Notes: generated by a model from the sequence alone, not told the origin. 64,000 nt of DNA from Oscillospiraceae bacterium (GCA_017536625.1 JAFXGY010000043.1:1-64000), one strand, 5' to 3'. Shown: positions 31,957 to 40,866, counted from the first letter of the stretch. A program made the numbers and translations.

Positions 31957-33792
31957 TTATTCTTCGCTGTCAAGGAATTCCCGAAGGGATTTTGCCGCGG
32001 CAGCGGTCATTCCCGGGGCATTAGAAAGTTCCTCTTCCGTTGCGGATTTTATCGCCTTCATGGTTTTGAAATGCTTTAAAAGCGCTTCAGCGCGTTTTGG
32101 GCCGATACCTTCCGCTTTTGTTATAAGCATTTCAAAATTGGTTTTGGCGTGCTTTTTGCGGCTGTAACCGATGGTGAAGCGGTGGACTTCATCCTGCACC
32201 GCCGTTACGAAGTTAAATACTTCCCTTACCGGAGAAATGGCGATTTCGCCGCCGTTTTTAGCGATAGCTCTTGTTCTGTGCCGGTCGTCCTTCACCATGC
32301 CGAAAAGGGGTACGTCGATTCCCATTCGGTCGAAAAGTTCCTGCACCGCCGCCACATGGCCTTTGCCGCCGTCCAAAAGGATAAGGTCCGGTTTTCTTCC
32401 AAAGGAAGAACCGCTTTCCTTTTCATCAAAATAATGATTGAAGCGCCTTTCGAGCATTTCGCACATGCAGGCATAGTCATCCGGTGCGGATACGGTTTTT
32501 ATGGAGAATTTTTTATAGTCGCTCTTCTTGGGACGGGCGTTTTCGTAAACCACCATTCCGCCGACCACGGTTTCCGCACCGAAGTTCGAGATATCGTAAG
32601 CTTCGATTATTTCCGGTGCTTTTTCCATTCCTAGCATTCTGCCAAGTTCATCAAGAACGGCAACTTCCCTGCTCGTCCTTGATTTTTCGTGGGAGAGTCG
32701 CTCCGCGGCGTTGTTATATGCCATATCCGTGACCTGTTTGCGCTCGCCTTTTTGCGGAACTGTTATGTTGACTTTTCTTCCGGCTTTTTCGGAAAGCCAG
32801 CGTTCCAAAAGCTCCGCTTCCTCACATTTTTCGTGGAGTGCTATTTCCTTCGGGATATCGGTTCTTCCGGAATAAAAGCTCTGGAGGAATTCCGTCACGA
32901 AGGCAGGTTCCGTTCCGAAATCTTTGAGTATATATTCATCTTTATCAACAAGCCTTCCTCCACGGAAGCTCAGAACCACCGCACAGCAGTTTTCGCCGCT
33001 TTGGGCAACCGCGATGACGTCCTGCTCCTTCACCTTTGAAAAAACGACCTTCTGGCGGCTGGCAATACCTTCAATGGCCTTTATTCTGTCCCGAAGAACC
33101 GCAGCACGTTCAAAATCCTCCGCTTCCGCAGCGGCGAACATTCTTTCCGTCAGCTTTTCAATGGAAGCGGTGCTTCCGCCTTTTATGAAATCAATGGCTT
33201 CGCCGAGGGTTTCGTCATATTCCCGCTCGGAAATTTTTCCCCGGCAGACGCCCATGCAGTTTTTGATGTAATAATTAAGGCAGGGTCTTGCTTTCCCGAA
33301 TTCCTGGGGGAACTTACGGTTGCAGGTGGGGAGCATAAAAGCCTTGTTGGCCTCGGCAACGGTCTGGCGCACAACATAGGAACTGATATATGGGCCGAGA
33401 TATTCGGCACCGTCATCGGCTTTTTGAAGGACTCCGGTCAGCTTGCTGTATGGTCCCGGAGAAATTCGGACATAGCTGTAACCTTTGTCATCCTTGAGAA
33501 GAATGTTATATTTCGGGGAATATTGCTTTATAAGGCTGCACTCAAGAATCAGCGCTTCAAATTCACTGTCGGTAACAATATATTCAAAATCGTGGACGTG
33601 CTCCACCATTTTATAAACCTTGGGAAGGTGCTTTTCCACATTGCGGAAATAGCTTGTCACGCGGTTTTTCAGCTTTTTTGCCTTGCCGACATAAATTACC
33701 TTTCCGCTTTTATCATGCATGATATAGACGCCGGGTTCCATCGGAAGACTGAGCGTTTTTTCGTGAAGATATGGTAATCTCGGGTTATCCAA
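31957..33792 (-). CDS. uvrC: UvrABC excinuclease subunit C (TTG start)
   Basis: UvrC makes both incisions of nucleotide excision repair. The 611-residue protein has the N-terminal GIY-YIG domain (GVYIM ... VIYVGKAKKLKNRV), a cysteine patch, the UVR domain near 200, the RNase H-like endonuclease (YDISNFGAE ... GGMVVYENARPKK) and C-terminal helix-hairpin-helix pairs. TTG at 33792 has AAGGAGG eight bases upstream; the earlier TTG at 33813 overlaps that site. Unlike uvrB, no LexA box is visible. Confidence 0.96.
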   Translation of the reverse strand: MDNPRLPYLHEKTLSLPMEPGVYIMHDKSGKVIYVGKAKKLKNRVTSYFRNVEKHLPKVYKMVEHVHDFEYIVTDSEFEALILECSLIKQYSPKYNILLKDDKGYSYVRISPGPYSKLTGVLQKADDGAEYLGPYISSYVVRQTVAEANKAFMLPTCNRKFPQEFGKARPCLNYYIKNCMGVCRGKISEREYDETLGEAIDFIKGGSTASIEKLTERMFAAAEAEDFERAAVLRDRIKAIEGIASRQKVVFSKVKEQDVIAVAQSGENCCAVVLSFRGGRLVDKDEYILKDFGTEPAFVTEFLQSFYSGRTDIPKEIALHEKCEEAELLERWLSEKAGRKVNITVPQKGERKQVTDMAYNNAAERLSHEKSRTSREVAVLDELGRMLGMEKAPEIIEAYDISNFGAETVVGGMVVYENARPKKSDYKKFSIKTVSAPDDYACMCEMLERRFNHYFDEKESGSSFGRKPDLILLDGGKGHVAAVQELFDRMGIDVPLFGMVKDDRHRTRAIAKNGGEIAISPVREVFNFVTAVQDEVHRFTIGYSRKKHAKTNFEMLITKAEGIGPKRAEALLKHFKTMKAIKSATEEELSNAPGMTAAAAKSLREFLDSEE

Positions 33793-33843
33793 TTTTCCGG
33801 CCTCCTTTTTCAATATCTGCGTGCGTATTTTTCTCTATTGTAA

Positions 33844-33880
33844 CAAAAAACGCCGCAAATATCACTACTTGCGGCGCAAA
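33844..33880 (-). terminator. Terminator of the HPr gene
   Basis: The stem CGCCGCAA / TTGCGGCG is followed by TTTTTTG on the minus strand, 20 bases after the HPr stop. Confidence 0.85.
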
Positions 33881-33898
33881 AATTCAAATTTTTAACAA

Positions 33899-34162
33899 TC
33901 AGTCTGCAAAACCGGATTCTATAAGTTTTACAAGGGAGTTTACTGCTTCTTCCTCATCAACACCATCAGCAAGAATGGTGATTTCGGTATCGCCTGCGAT
34001 TCCGAGAGAAAGAACGCCGAGAAGGCTTTTTGCGTTTACTCTTCTTTCATCTTTTTCAACCCAGATGGAGGATTTGAATTCGTTGGATTTCTGGATGAAG
34101 AAAGTTGCGGGGCGGGCATGAAGACCGACCTGGTTGAGAACTTTAACAGAATTAGAATACAT
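33899..34162 (-). CDS. ptsH: HPr-family phosphocarrier protein
   Basis: An 87-residue HPr. It has the active-site His15 in GLHARPA (residues 13-19) and the regulatory Ser46 in NAKSLLGVLSLGI. His15 carries phosphate from Enzyme I to PTS permeases; Ser46 is the target of HPr kinase in carbon catabolite control. Both residues present argue for HPr rather than Crh. It stands alone with its own promoter and terminator, away from ptsI. Confidence 0.93.
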   Translation of the reverse strand: MYSNSVKVLNQVGLHARPATFFIQKSNEFKSSIWVEKDERRVNAKSLLGVLSLGIAGDTEITILADGVDEEEAVNSLVKLIESGFAD

Positions 34163-34204
34163 ATAATAAATCTCCTCATTAACAATATTTTAATTGCTGT
34201 CACA

Positions 34205-34233
34205 ATTATAACAGTTTAATTCTTCCAATTCAA
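34205..34233 (-). promoter_or_regulatory. Promoter of ptsH
   Basis: TTGAAT (34228-34233), a 17-base spacer and TATAAT (34205-34210) on the minus strand. Confidence 0.75.
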
Positions 34234-34312
34234 TCAAATGTGGCATTTTCTATAAAATTTCCATAACGCCGTTAAAATTATTCGGTTTATTTGTCGAAAA
34301 TAACCATAAGTT

Positions 34313-35029
34313 TTAAACCATTATAAGCAAATTATACAGCACCGGAATCGCCATTGCCGGAAGAAGATTCGCGGTTTTGAATTTTTCTCCTGCAATAAAA
34401 TTGATTCCTATGCACATGATTATGGCATATCCCACCGCGGAAAACTGAACCATCATATCGGGATACTCCTCTATCACCGGCTTTATTGCCGAAGCAAGAA
34501 GTGAAATTGAGCCCTGATAGACAAAAAGCGGAACGAAGGAAAACACGACCCCGATTCCCATAGCGGAAGCAAGAACGATTGCCGTTATGAAGTCAAGGGT
34601 GCTTTTTATGAACAGAACGCTCGAATCCCCGGTAAGTCCGTCATTGATGGAACCGATAACGCTCATGGAACCCACACAGAAAATAAGGCAGGCGGAAACA
34701 AGACCTTTTGAAAATCCTTCTGCCTTTGTTTTCTTTTCTATTTTATTCCCAAGGGAATTTATCCTTTCATCTATCCGGAAGAATTCCCCGATAAGATTTC
34801 CGATAACAAGGCTGAGGAGAAGGATCATTCCTCCGTTTTCGGAAAGCTTTCCGTTTTCGCCGACGGAAATCATGTTCGTGATAACGCCGTTCATTCCTAT
34901 TACAAAAACGGCTATGCCTTCCGCCTTCATAACGCTTTCGGTTATTTCGCTGCGGATGCCTTTTTTGAGGAAGATTCCGATTATTCCGCCGATTATAACG
35001 GCAACTGAATTAACAACAGTACCAAGCAT
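34313..35029 (-). CDS. DUF554 family membrane protein
   Basis: A 238-residue polytopic membrane protein of the YdfK/YqgA (DUF554) family, with about six to seven helices and the family N-terminus GTVVNSVAVIIGGIIG and a GSINDGLTGD loop. Transport function has been proposed for the family but is unproven. It begins four bases after trmD, so it ends the ffh-trmD operon. No clear terminator follows. Confidence 0.85.
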   Translation of the reverse strand: MLGTVVNSVAVIIGGIIGIFLKKGIRSEITESVMKAEGIAVFVIGMNGVITNMISVGENGKLSENGGMILLLSLVIGNLIGEFFRIDERINSLGNKIEKKTKAEGFSKGLVSACLIFCVGSMSVIGSINDGLTGDSSVLFIKSTLDFITAIVLASAMGIGVVFSFVPLFVYQGSISLLASAIKPVIEEYPDMMVQFSAVGYAIIMCIGINFIAGEKFKTANLLPAMAIPVLYNLLIMV

Positions 35030-35033
35030 GGCG

Positions 35034-35723
35034 TCATTCCTCTTTTTTCAGCATATCCGGACGTTTTTCCATGGTGCGTTTAACCGCCTGTTCATGGCGC
35101 CAATCTGAAATGAGCTTGTGATTGCCGGAAAGCAGAACGGAAGGAACTTCCCTTTCGTGCCAGATTTGCGGACGGGTGTATTGGGGATATTCAAGCAGAC
35201 CGGAATAATGGCTTTCGTCCTCGAAGCAGACGTCTTCGGAAAGGACTCCGTCGCAAAGCCTTGCCACCGCATCCGTGAGCACCAGAGCACCGAGTTCTCC
35301 GCCGGTAAGAACATAGTCGCCGATGGAAACCTCCTTATCGACAATTTCTTCGATAACGCGCTCGTCTATTCCCTCATAATGTCCGCAGATGAGAAGCAGA
35401 TGCTCGTAATTTTCAGAAAAATCCACAGCCATTTTTTGGTTGAGCACAGCACCTTGAGGTGACATATAAATCACAAAGGGTTTTGAGCACGCTTCTTCGC
35501 AGACGTGCTCATAGCATTTAAAAATCGGATCCGCCTGCATCAGCATTCCGTTTCCGCCGCCATAGGGAGGCGCATCCACCCTTTGGTGCTTATCTTCGGA
35601 ATAATCGCGGATGTTATGACAATAAATTTCGATAAAACCCGCTCTTCTGGCTCTTCCGATGATGCTCGTTTTGAGCACGGCTTCGCACATTTCCGGAAAA
35701 AGTGTTGCAATATCAATCCTCAT
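35034..35723 (-). CDS. trmD: tRNA (guanine37-N1)-methyltransferase
   Basis: TrmD makes m1G37 and prevents frameshifting. The 229-residue protein has the N-terminal MRIDIATLFPEM, DAPPYGGGNGMLM near 50, the trefoil-knot SAM site CGHYEGIDERV and SIGDYVLTGGELGAL near 110-140. ATG at 35723 overlaps the rimM end by 11 bases; AAAGGA lies upstream. Confidence 0.96.
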   Translation of the reverse strand: MRIDIATLFPEMCEAVLKTSIIGRARRAGFIEIYCHNIRDYSEDKHQRVDAPPYGGGNGMLMQADPIFKCYEHVCEEACSKPFVIYMSPQGAVLNQKMAVDFSENYEHLLLICGHYEGIDERVIEEIVDKEVSIGDYVLTGGELGALVLTDAVARLCDGVLSEDVCFEDESHYSGLLEYPQYTRPQIWHEREVPSVLLSGNHKLISDWRHEQAVKRTMEKRPDMLKKEE

Positions 35724-36225
35724 CGTCAAAAAGTCCTTTCATAGGGGTGATGGTGAGAATACCTCCGTCAACATCGACCTTGTCGATAACCTGCGGAATT
35801 GCGGGAATCCAGGTTTCTTTTCCGTCTTCCCCACGCACACAGTATATATCGTTTGCGCCGGTGGGTGCAACGTCGGAAACTTCGCCGTAAACATTGCCTT
35901 CGCCGTCAACCACTTTAAGCCCGATGATATCCTGGATAAAATAATCTCCCTTTTTCATGGGAATATCGTTTCGGTTCATATAAAGGACCTTGCCGACAAA
36001 CTTCCTTGCTTCTTCGGGGGTATCCACCCCTTTAAGCTTTACAAGATAGACGTTTTTATGGGGCTTTGCATAGGAAACGCGGTATTCCTGTTCGCCGTTT
36101 TCATCAAGATACATTCTTGCGCTGCGCTCGATATCGCCAGGATCGCACCAGGGATAAAGACGAATATCTCCGCGAAGGCCATGGACGGTAACGACTTCTC
36201 CCACTTCAAGAAACTGCTTTTTCAT
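35713..36225 (-). CDS. rimM: Ribosome maturation factor RimM
   Basis: RimM helps 30S head assembly and binds S19. The 170-residue protein has the N-terminal barrel (VVTVHGLRGDIRLYPW) and the PRC barrel (DYFIQDIIGLKVV ... YCVRG, IPAIPQVI). It lies in the usual rpsP-khpA-rimM-trmD order. GAGAGG precedes ATG. Confidence 0.94.
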   Translation of the reverse strand: MKKQFLEVGEVVTVHGLRGDIRLYPWCDPGDIERSARMYLDENGEQEYRVSYAKPHKNVYLVKLKGVDTPEEARKFVGKVLYMNRNDIPMKKGDYFIQDIIGLKVVDGEGNVYGEVSDVAPTGANDIYCVRGEDGKETWIPAIPQVIDKVDVDGGILTITPMKGLFDDED

Positions 36226-36251
36226 AAAATAAAACCTCTCATAATTTCATA

Positions 36252-36284
36252 ATTCCCCCGTCAAAAGGATTTGACGAGGGAATC
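36252..36284 (-). other. Intergenic hairpin between khpA and rimM
   Basis: An imperfect stem pairs ATTCCC-CGTCAAA with TTTGACG-GGGAAT. No T-run follows, so it may tune mRNA stability rather than terminate. Confidence 0.4.
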
Positions 36285-36297
36285 ATTCTTCAAAAAA

Positions 36298-36531
36298 TTA
36301 TTCAATCGTGACAGCAACTTTCTTGCCGGCACGGTTAGCGGCAGTGCGCATAAGGGTGCGGATCGCACGGGCAATTTTTCCCTGGCGACCAATAACTCTT
36401 CCCATATCGGAAGCAGCCACATGAAGGTGATAAACAACTGTACCTTCTTCATCCGGCTCATCAACGGTTACGGAAACAGCATCCTTATCTTCAACAAGGC
36501 CGCGTGCGATTACAGCAAGCAGTTCTTCCAT
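36298..36531 (-). CDS. khpA: KH-domain RNA-binding protein KhpA
   Basis: A 77-residue single KH domain protein with the RNA-binding loop GRVIGRQGKIARAIRT near residue 48. KhpA, with KhpB, binds RNA and affects division and envelope genes in other Firmicutes. The start at 36531 is set by GGAGGG eight bases upstream; ATG at 36549 overlaps the rpsP stop and lacks a site. Confidence 0.92.
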   Translation of the reverse strand: MEELLAVIARGLVEDKDAVSVTVDEPDEEGTVVYHLHVAASDMGRVIGRQGKIARAIRTLMRTAANRAGKKVAVTIE

Positions 36532-36548
36532 GCTGAAACCCTCCGGCA

Positions 36549-36791
36549 TTAGAGAACGCCTTCGATTTTGAGAAGTGCTTTAACGGTATCGGTGGGCTGT
36601 GCGCCGGAAGCGATCCATTTTTCAACTTTCTCTTTATCAACTTTGATTACGGAAGGTTCTTTGGTAGGATCATAATAGCCAACTTCTTCGATGAAACGGC
36701 CATCTCTGGGATAACGGGAATCTGCAACAACGATTCTGTAGAAAGGTGCTTTTTTAGCGCCCATGCGGCGCAGTCTGATTTTAACGGACAT
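36549..36791 (-). CDS. rpsP: 30S ribosomal protein S16
   Basis: An 80-residue S16 with the family start [20 protein letters not shown] and [19 protein letters not shown] precedes ATG. It lies 75 bases after ffh and is probably read through from the ylxM-ffh promoter. Confidence 0.97.
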   Translation of the reverse strand: MSVKIRLRRMGAKKAPFYRIVVADSRYPRDGRFIEEVGYYDPTKEPSVIKVDKEKVEKWIASGAQPTDTVKALLKIEGVL

Positions 36792-36866
36792 GGTTTTTTC
36801 CTCCTATGGTTAAATAAAATTTAAAACTTGTTTATCTCATAAGGCATTTTGCCTGAAAGACCTTGA

Positions 36867-38240
36867 TTAAAAGGGCATTCCGCCGCCGAAGCCGCCTTTG
36901 TTTTCCATCTGGCTGAGCATCTGGCGCATTTTTTTGCCCTGTTTTCCGTTGCCGGAAAGCTGCTTCATCATCTTCTGCATCTGTTCGAACTGTTTGAGAA
37001 GGCGGTTTACGTCCGAAACTTCGGTTCCGGAACCGGCCGCTATTCTCTTTTTGCGTTTTGCATCGATGATAGAGGGTTTAACCCTCTCTTTTTTAGTCAT
37101 GGAATTGATGATTGCCTCGGTTCTGCGGAGCTGTTTTTCTCCTTCCGCTTCCTGCTCATCCGTAAGCTTTGCTTTTGCGCCCGGAAGCATATTTACTATG
37201 GAACTGAGGGAACCCATCTTTTTCACCTGTTTCATCTGCTCCAGCAGATCGTTGAGGTCGAAGGTGTTTTCGCCCATCTTTTTGGCCATTTCCTCGGCTT
37301 TTTTGGCGTCCATTCTTTCCTCTGCCCTTTCGATAAGGGTAAGGACATCGCCCATTCCGAGGATTCTCGAGGCCATGCGGTCCGGATGGAACGCTTCGAG
37401 GTCGGTAAGTTTTTCGCCGGTACCGATGAACTTGATGGGTGCGCCGGTAACTGCCCTTACGGAAAGTGCCGCACCGCCGCGGGTATCGCCGTCCAGCTTG
37501 GTAAGGATGGTGCCGGTGATTCCGAGTTTTTCGTTGAAGGCTGCGGCAACATTTACCGCATCCTGACCGGTCATGGAGTCGATTACCAGCAGAATCTCTT
37601 CGGGTTTGAATTCATCTTTAAGACCCTGAAGCTCATCCATAAGCTCGGTATCAACATGAAGGCGGCCCGCCGTATCCAGAATTACGATATCGTTGCCGTA
37701 ATCCTTTGCGTGGGAAACCGCTTTTTTTGCAATGGTAAGGGGTTCAATCTGGCCCATTTCAAAAACAGGAACGTCAATCTGGCTTCCGACAACTTTAAGC
37801 TGATCGATTGCCGCAGGACGATATACGTCGCAGGCAACAAGAAGCGGTCTTCTGCCCATTTTTTTGAAATGGAGCGCAAGTTTTCCCGAATGGGTGGTTT
37901 TACCGGAACCCTGGAGACCGACCATCATAATTATGGTGGGAATTTTTGAGGAGAACTGAATCCTTGCGTTGGATTCGCCCATCAAAGCGGTGAGTTCCTC
38001 ATTAACAATTTTGATAACGTGCTGGGCGGGAGTAAGGCTTTCGAGCACTTCCGCGCCAACCGCTCTTTCGCTGACTTTCGCGACGAAATCCTTCGCAACT
38101 TTATAGTTGACGTCCGCTTCGAGAAGAGCAAGGCGGACTTCGCGCATGGCGGCTTTAACGTCGCTTTCGGTGAGCTTTCCCTTATTTCTCAGTTTTTTGA
38201 AAACCGCGGAAAGCTTATCGGATAATCCTTCAAATGCCAT
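36867..38240 (-). CDS. ffh: Signal recognition particle protein Ffh
   Basis: Ffh binds signal peptides and the SRP RNA and targets ribosomes to FtsY. The 457-residue protein has the N domain, the G domain with GLQGSGKTTH near 108, DTAGRLHVD near 192 and TKLDGDTRGG near 247, and a Met-rich M domain that ends in MRQMLSQMENKGGFGGGMPF. CGGAGAG precedes ATG. Confidence 0.97.
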   Translation of the reverse strand: MAFEGLSDKLSAVFKKLRNKGKLTESDVKAAMREVRLALLEADVNYKVAKDFVAKVSERAVGAEVLESLTPAQHVIKIVNEELTALMGESNARIQFSSKIPTIIMMVGLQGSGKTTHSGKLALHFKKMGRRPLLVACDVYRPAAIDQLKVVGSQIDVPVFEMGQIEPLTIAKKAVSHAKDYGNDIVILDTAGRLHVDTELMDELQGLKDEFKPEEILLVIDSMTGQDAVNVAAAFNEKLGITGTILTKLDGDTRGGAALSVRAVTGAPIKFIGTGEKLTDLEAFHPDRMASRILGMGDVLTLIERAEERMDAKKAEEMAKKMGENTFDLNDLLEQMKQVKKMGSLSSIVNMLPGAKAKLTDEQEAEGEKQLRRTEAIINSMTKKERVKPSIIDAKRKKRIAAGSGTEVSDVNRLLKQFEQMQKMMKQLSGNGKQGKKMRQMLSQMENKGGFGGGMPF

Positions 38241-38252
38241 ATTTTCTCTCCG

Positions 38253-38615
38253 TTAATCATTAAGGTGGCCGGCAACTTCGATGATTTTCATCGTGTGCTG
38301 GGTAATATCGCGGATGGTTGCACCGCGGATGCTGTCATCTTCGATGGCGTGGGCTTCACTTATAATGGTATCAAGACCGCGCTGAATCTCGCGGAAGCGT
38401 TTTGCAAGTCCGAGCTTTTCTTCCATTTCGAGAAGGGTTGCTTCAGCTCTTTTTATGGAATCGCGAACACCCTGCCTTGTTATGCCGAGATGTTCGGAAA
38501 TTTCAGCAAGAGAAAGGTCATCGTTATAATAATAATCGATTACGTCCTGCTGTTTTTCGGTAAGAATTTCGCCGTAAAAATCGAAAAGAAGCGAGATATT
38601 CATATCCTTCGGCAT
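38253..38615 (-). CDS. ylxM: YlxM family DNA-binding/SRP-associated protein
   Basis: A 120-residue protein with a sigma-70 region 4-like helix-turn-helix (LSLAEISEHLGITRQGVRDS). YlxM is encoded directly before ffh in most Firmicutes and has been linked to SRP activity. ATG at 38615 follows AAGGAGG by eight bases; the GTG at 38624 is part of that site. Its leader carries a 23-bp palindrome. Confidence 0.93.
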   Translation of the reverse strand: MPKDMNISLLFDFYGEILTEKQQDVIDYYYNDDLSLAEISEHLGITRQGVRDSIKRAEATLLEMEEKLGLAKRFREIQRGLDTIISEAHAIEDDSIRGATIRDITQHTMKIIEVAGHLND

Positions 38616-38632
38616 TGTGTTCACCTCCTTTT

Positions 38633-38694
38633 TTGTAAAGTAATTTGCTTTACAACAACATTAATATTATAAAGGAAAAACGCCCAACTGTCAA
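38633..38694 (-). promoter_or_regulatory. ylxM-ffh promoter with TTGTAAAG palindrome
   Basis: TTGACA (38689-38694), a 17-base spacer and TATAAT (38666-38671) make a consensus promoter. Just downstream TTGTAAAG-N7-CTTTACAA (38633-38655) forms a perfect 8-bp palindrome that could be an operator or leader hairpin. The same half site appears at the XRE operon promoter (13584-13615) with N4 spacing. Confidence 0.75.
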
Positions 38695-38712
38695 GCACTT
38701 TTGGGCGTTTTT
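38676..38712 (-). terminator. Terminator overlapping the ylxM promoter
   Basis: A perfect 12-bp stem AAAAACGCCCAA / TTGGGCGTTTTT has a 13-base loop. It ends the dockerin gene at 38756, and the loop contains the TTGACA -35 element of ylxM. Confidence 0.85.
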
Positions 38713-38755
38713 TATAAATATTTCTATTGAATTTTAGCTAAAAAACAGATTTTTC

Positions 38756-40741
38756 TCAGCCTTCCACAGGGAATTTATCAATAAGTTTTACAGCATATCT
38801 TCTGATGAGGTTTGCATCGAGAACATTTACATTTCCGTTGCCGTCAACATCTGCCGCGACAATCTGGTCATCGGTAAGTTCCAAAAGTTTTGCGGAATAT
38901 CTTCTTATGACGTTCGCATCGAGTACGTTGATTTTTCCGTTGCCGTCAACATCGCCGAAAACAGCTTCCACGATCTCGAGCACTCCGTCTTCGACTTCAA
39001 CCCGGAATTCTTTTGTGGAAGAATCCGCAAAAATCATTTCATATATGTTTCTGTTTTCAACAACATCTATGGTAAATCCCAAAGGAACCGCATCTTCACG
39101 CACTTCAAATTCAATTTCAAGGAGCGTTCCGCCTTCGGTAAGACCATTTATATCATCCCATGTAAAATAAATTATTCCGTCTTTCGCATAATTTACGGTC
39201 GCATTGGGAAGAAGAACGGATTCGCAGGAAACCACATCAAAGTGCCATGCGTCATATTTTATTGCGAACTGGATGCAGGCAGCATCCGCGGGTTCCGAAA
39301 GGTTTACTTTTATTTTTGCTTTTCCGCCGGCAACAGTTGCCGCAGAGGTAACAGAAATTTTTGATTTTGCCTCGGCTTCCATTTCCCATACCGGATAGAA
39401 ATCCACATCTTCGTTAAGGATATATACGTCACCGGGGAAATATTCCGGTTCTTCCGCATCTTTTGAAGTTGCCCAGCCAAGGAATTTATGCCATTTGCGG
39501 GTCGGCACTTCTTCGGGAATTACAAAATCAAAATTTTCACCTTTTCGATAATATTTTTTTGCTATCCATTCCCCGTCCTCGAGATTAAAGAAAACGTCAT
39601 AAGACGGCGGAGCTTCCAGAACGATTTCATATTGACCGAGTGAGGAATCGGAACCCTGGATTTGGAGAACTACAGGTTCTTCCACATACGCAATGCTGTA
39701 ATCCACCCTGATTTCCTGCACCAACTGGCCGTTTTTAAGAATATAATAACTGACCACAGGTTCTTCTTCGATTTCGATTTCAAATTCTTCGCGAAGGGTT
39801 TCCCATGTATAGCCGGTGTCAACTCTTATGGTATAATCCCCCAGAATCACCTGATCGCCCAAAAATCCGAACATAATGCTGTCCGTTTTTCTGTCAAAAT
39901 CAAAATCCGCGGAAAAAACCCCGTAATATTTAAAGTTTACTCCCTTTTGACCGGCTTTTATGTTTTTGAGTTCAACAAGCATATCCCAGCAGTCTATGCG
40001 AAGATTTTTGCCCTGGATAGCTCTGAATGCGGCGACGGAAACAACTGCTGCATCTTCATAGGCTATTTCGCTTTCTCCTTTTACGGAAGAAACATAGTCG
40101 GAACAGCCGATTGCGCCGCATTCAAGAGATTCCCAATCCGAAAAACCGTTTGCCGCTGCTTTTACCTGTTCAAGTGGGAAAAGGGTTACGTCTTCAATTA
40201 TTCTGTATGTTTTAGTAACCTCGGTTCCGTTAAGGGTCGCTTTTATTTTGAGCATTCCTTCGATATATTCGGCACCGTAGTTATCCTCTATCGTCACTTC
40301 AAAAATATTCACGTTGGTAAGAAGAACGGCTTTGTAAAGGGTTGTCTTGTTTTCTTTGTTAAGCTGATTCGCGCGTTCCATTGCATAGATGTATTTCATC
40401 GGCTCGGATACAATTTCTCCTTCGTATTCAACACCGAACATAATATCCATTCCGTAAACTTCCATTTTTTCCGGGTCGAATTCGAGCAGCGATGCAGAAA
40501 CGCAGCCCGCGGAAGATATTGTTATATTTTCATAAGGCTCATCATCAAGAGCGAAATAATATCTTCCGGCCATGGTTGCATAAAGAACTTCAGCTTCTTC
40601 AACGGGCTTTGAAAGATTTATATATATTTTCTTTTCATATCCGGTTTCTTCCGGAATCAATTCTCCTTCTGAAGCAAATGTGCTTATTCCAAAGGAAAAA
40701 GCCATTATGAAAGCAAGAACAAGGCTTACGATTTTTTTCAT
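38756..40741 (-). CDS. Secreted protein: unknown domain, InlB-like repeat, cohesin-like domain, C-terminal dockerin
   Basis: A secreted protein of 661 residues. Signal peptide 1-23 (KKIVSLVLAFIMAF, cut near TFA-SEG); a large unknown region (about 25-380) whose second half is shared with the protein at 49522; an InlB B-like repeat (KWHKFLGWATS ... YFPGDVYILNEDVDFYPVW, about 405-455); a cohesin-like beta domain (about 460-595, with CIQFAIKYDAW and GIIYFTWDDI); and a type I dockerin at the C-terminus (two GDVDGNGKINVLDAN-type calcium loops). Cohesin and dockerin together suggest it can act as an adaptor. ATG 40741 is chosen because it begins the signal peptide; the ribosome site is weak. It has its own promoter and terminator. 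Confidence 0.85.
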   Translation of the reverse strand: MKKIVSLVLAFIMAFSFGISTFASEGELIPEETGYEKKIYINLSKPVEEAEVLYATMAGRYYFALDDEPYENITISSAGCVSASLLEFDPEKMEVYGMDIMFGVEYEGEIVSEPMKYIYAMERANQLNKENKTTLYKAVLLTNVNIFEVTIEDNYGAEYIEGMLKIKATLNGTEVTKTYRIIEDVTLFPLEQVKAAANGFSDWESLECGAIGCSDYVSSVKGESEIAYEDAAVVSVAAFRAIQGKNLRIDCWDMLVELKNIKAGQKGVNFKYYGVFSADFDFDRKTDSIMFGFLGDQVILGDYTIRVDTGYTWETLREEFEIEIEEEPVVSYYILKNGQLVQEIRVDYSIAYVEEPVVLQIQGSDSSLGQYEIVLEAPPSYDVFFNLEDGEWIAKKYYRKGENFDFVIPEEVPTRKWHKFLGWATSKDAEEPEYFPGDVYILNEDVDFYPVWEMEAEAKSKISVTSAATVAGGKAKIKVNLSEPADAACIQFAIKYDAWHFDVVSCESVLLPNATVNYAKDGIIYFTWDDINGLTEGGTLLEIEFEVREDAVPLGFTIDVVENRNIYEMIFADSSTKEFRVEVEDGVLEIVEAVFGDVDGNGKINVLDANVIRRYSAKLLELTDDQIVAADVDGNGNVNVLDANLIRRYAVKLIDKFPVEG

Positions 40742-40778
40742 GGCAAACATCATCTTCCCATCATTTATAGTTAATTTT

Positions 40779-40806
40779 ATTATACTCTTTATATATAATA
40801 AATCAA
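40779..40806 (-). promoter_or_regulatory. Promoter of the 661-residue dockerin gene
   Basis: TTGATT (40801-40806), a 16-base spacer and TATAAT (40779-40784) on the minus strand. Confidence 0.7.
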
Positions 40807-40828
40807 GGCGTTTGCTTGTTTATTGCAA

Positions 40829-40856
40829 CAAAAAAGGCACGGCTTTAGCCGTGCCA
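40829..40856 (-). terminator. Terminator of the 917-residue dockerin gene
   Basis: The stem GGCACGGCT / AGCCGTGCC is followed by TTTTTT on the minus strand, 11 bases after the stop codon. Confidence 0.88.
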
Positions 40857-40866
40857 ATTTTATAAT

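Noticed and set aside
34313..38615. 4.5S RNA, tRNA or rRNA genes near ffh
   Set aside because: I looked for cloverleaf and SRP RNA patterns across the window and found none; the region is fully coding.
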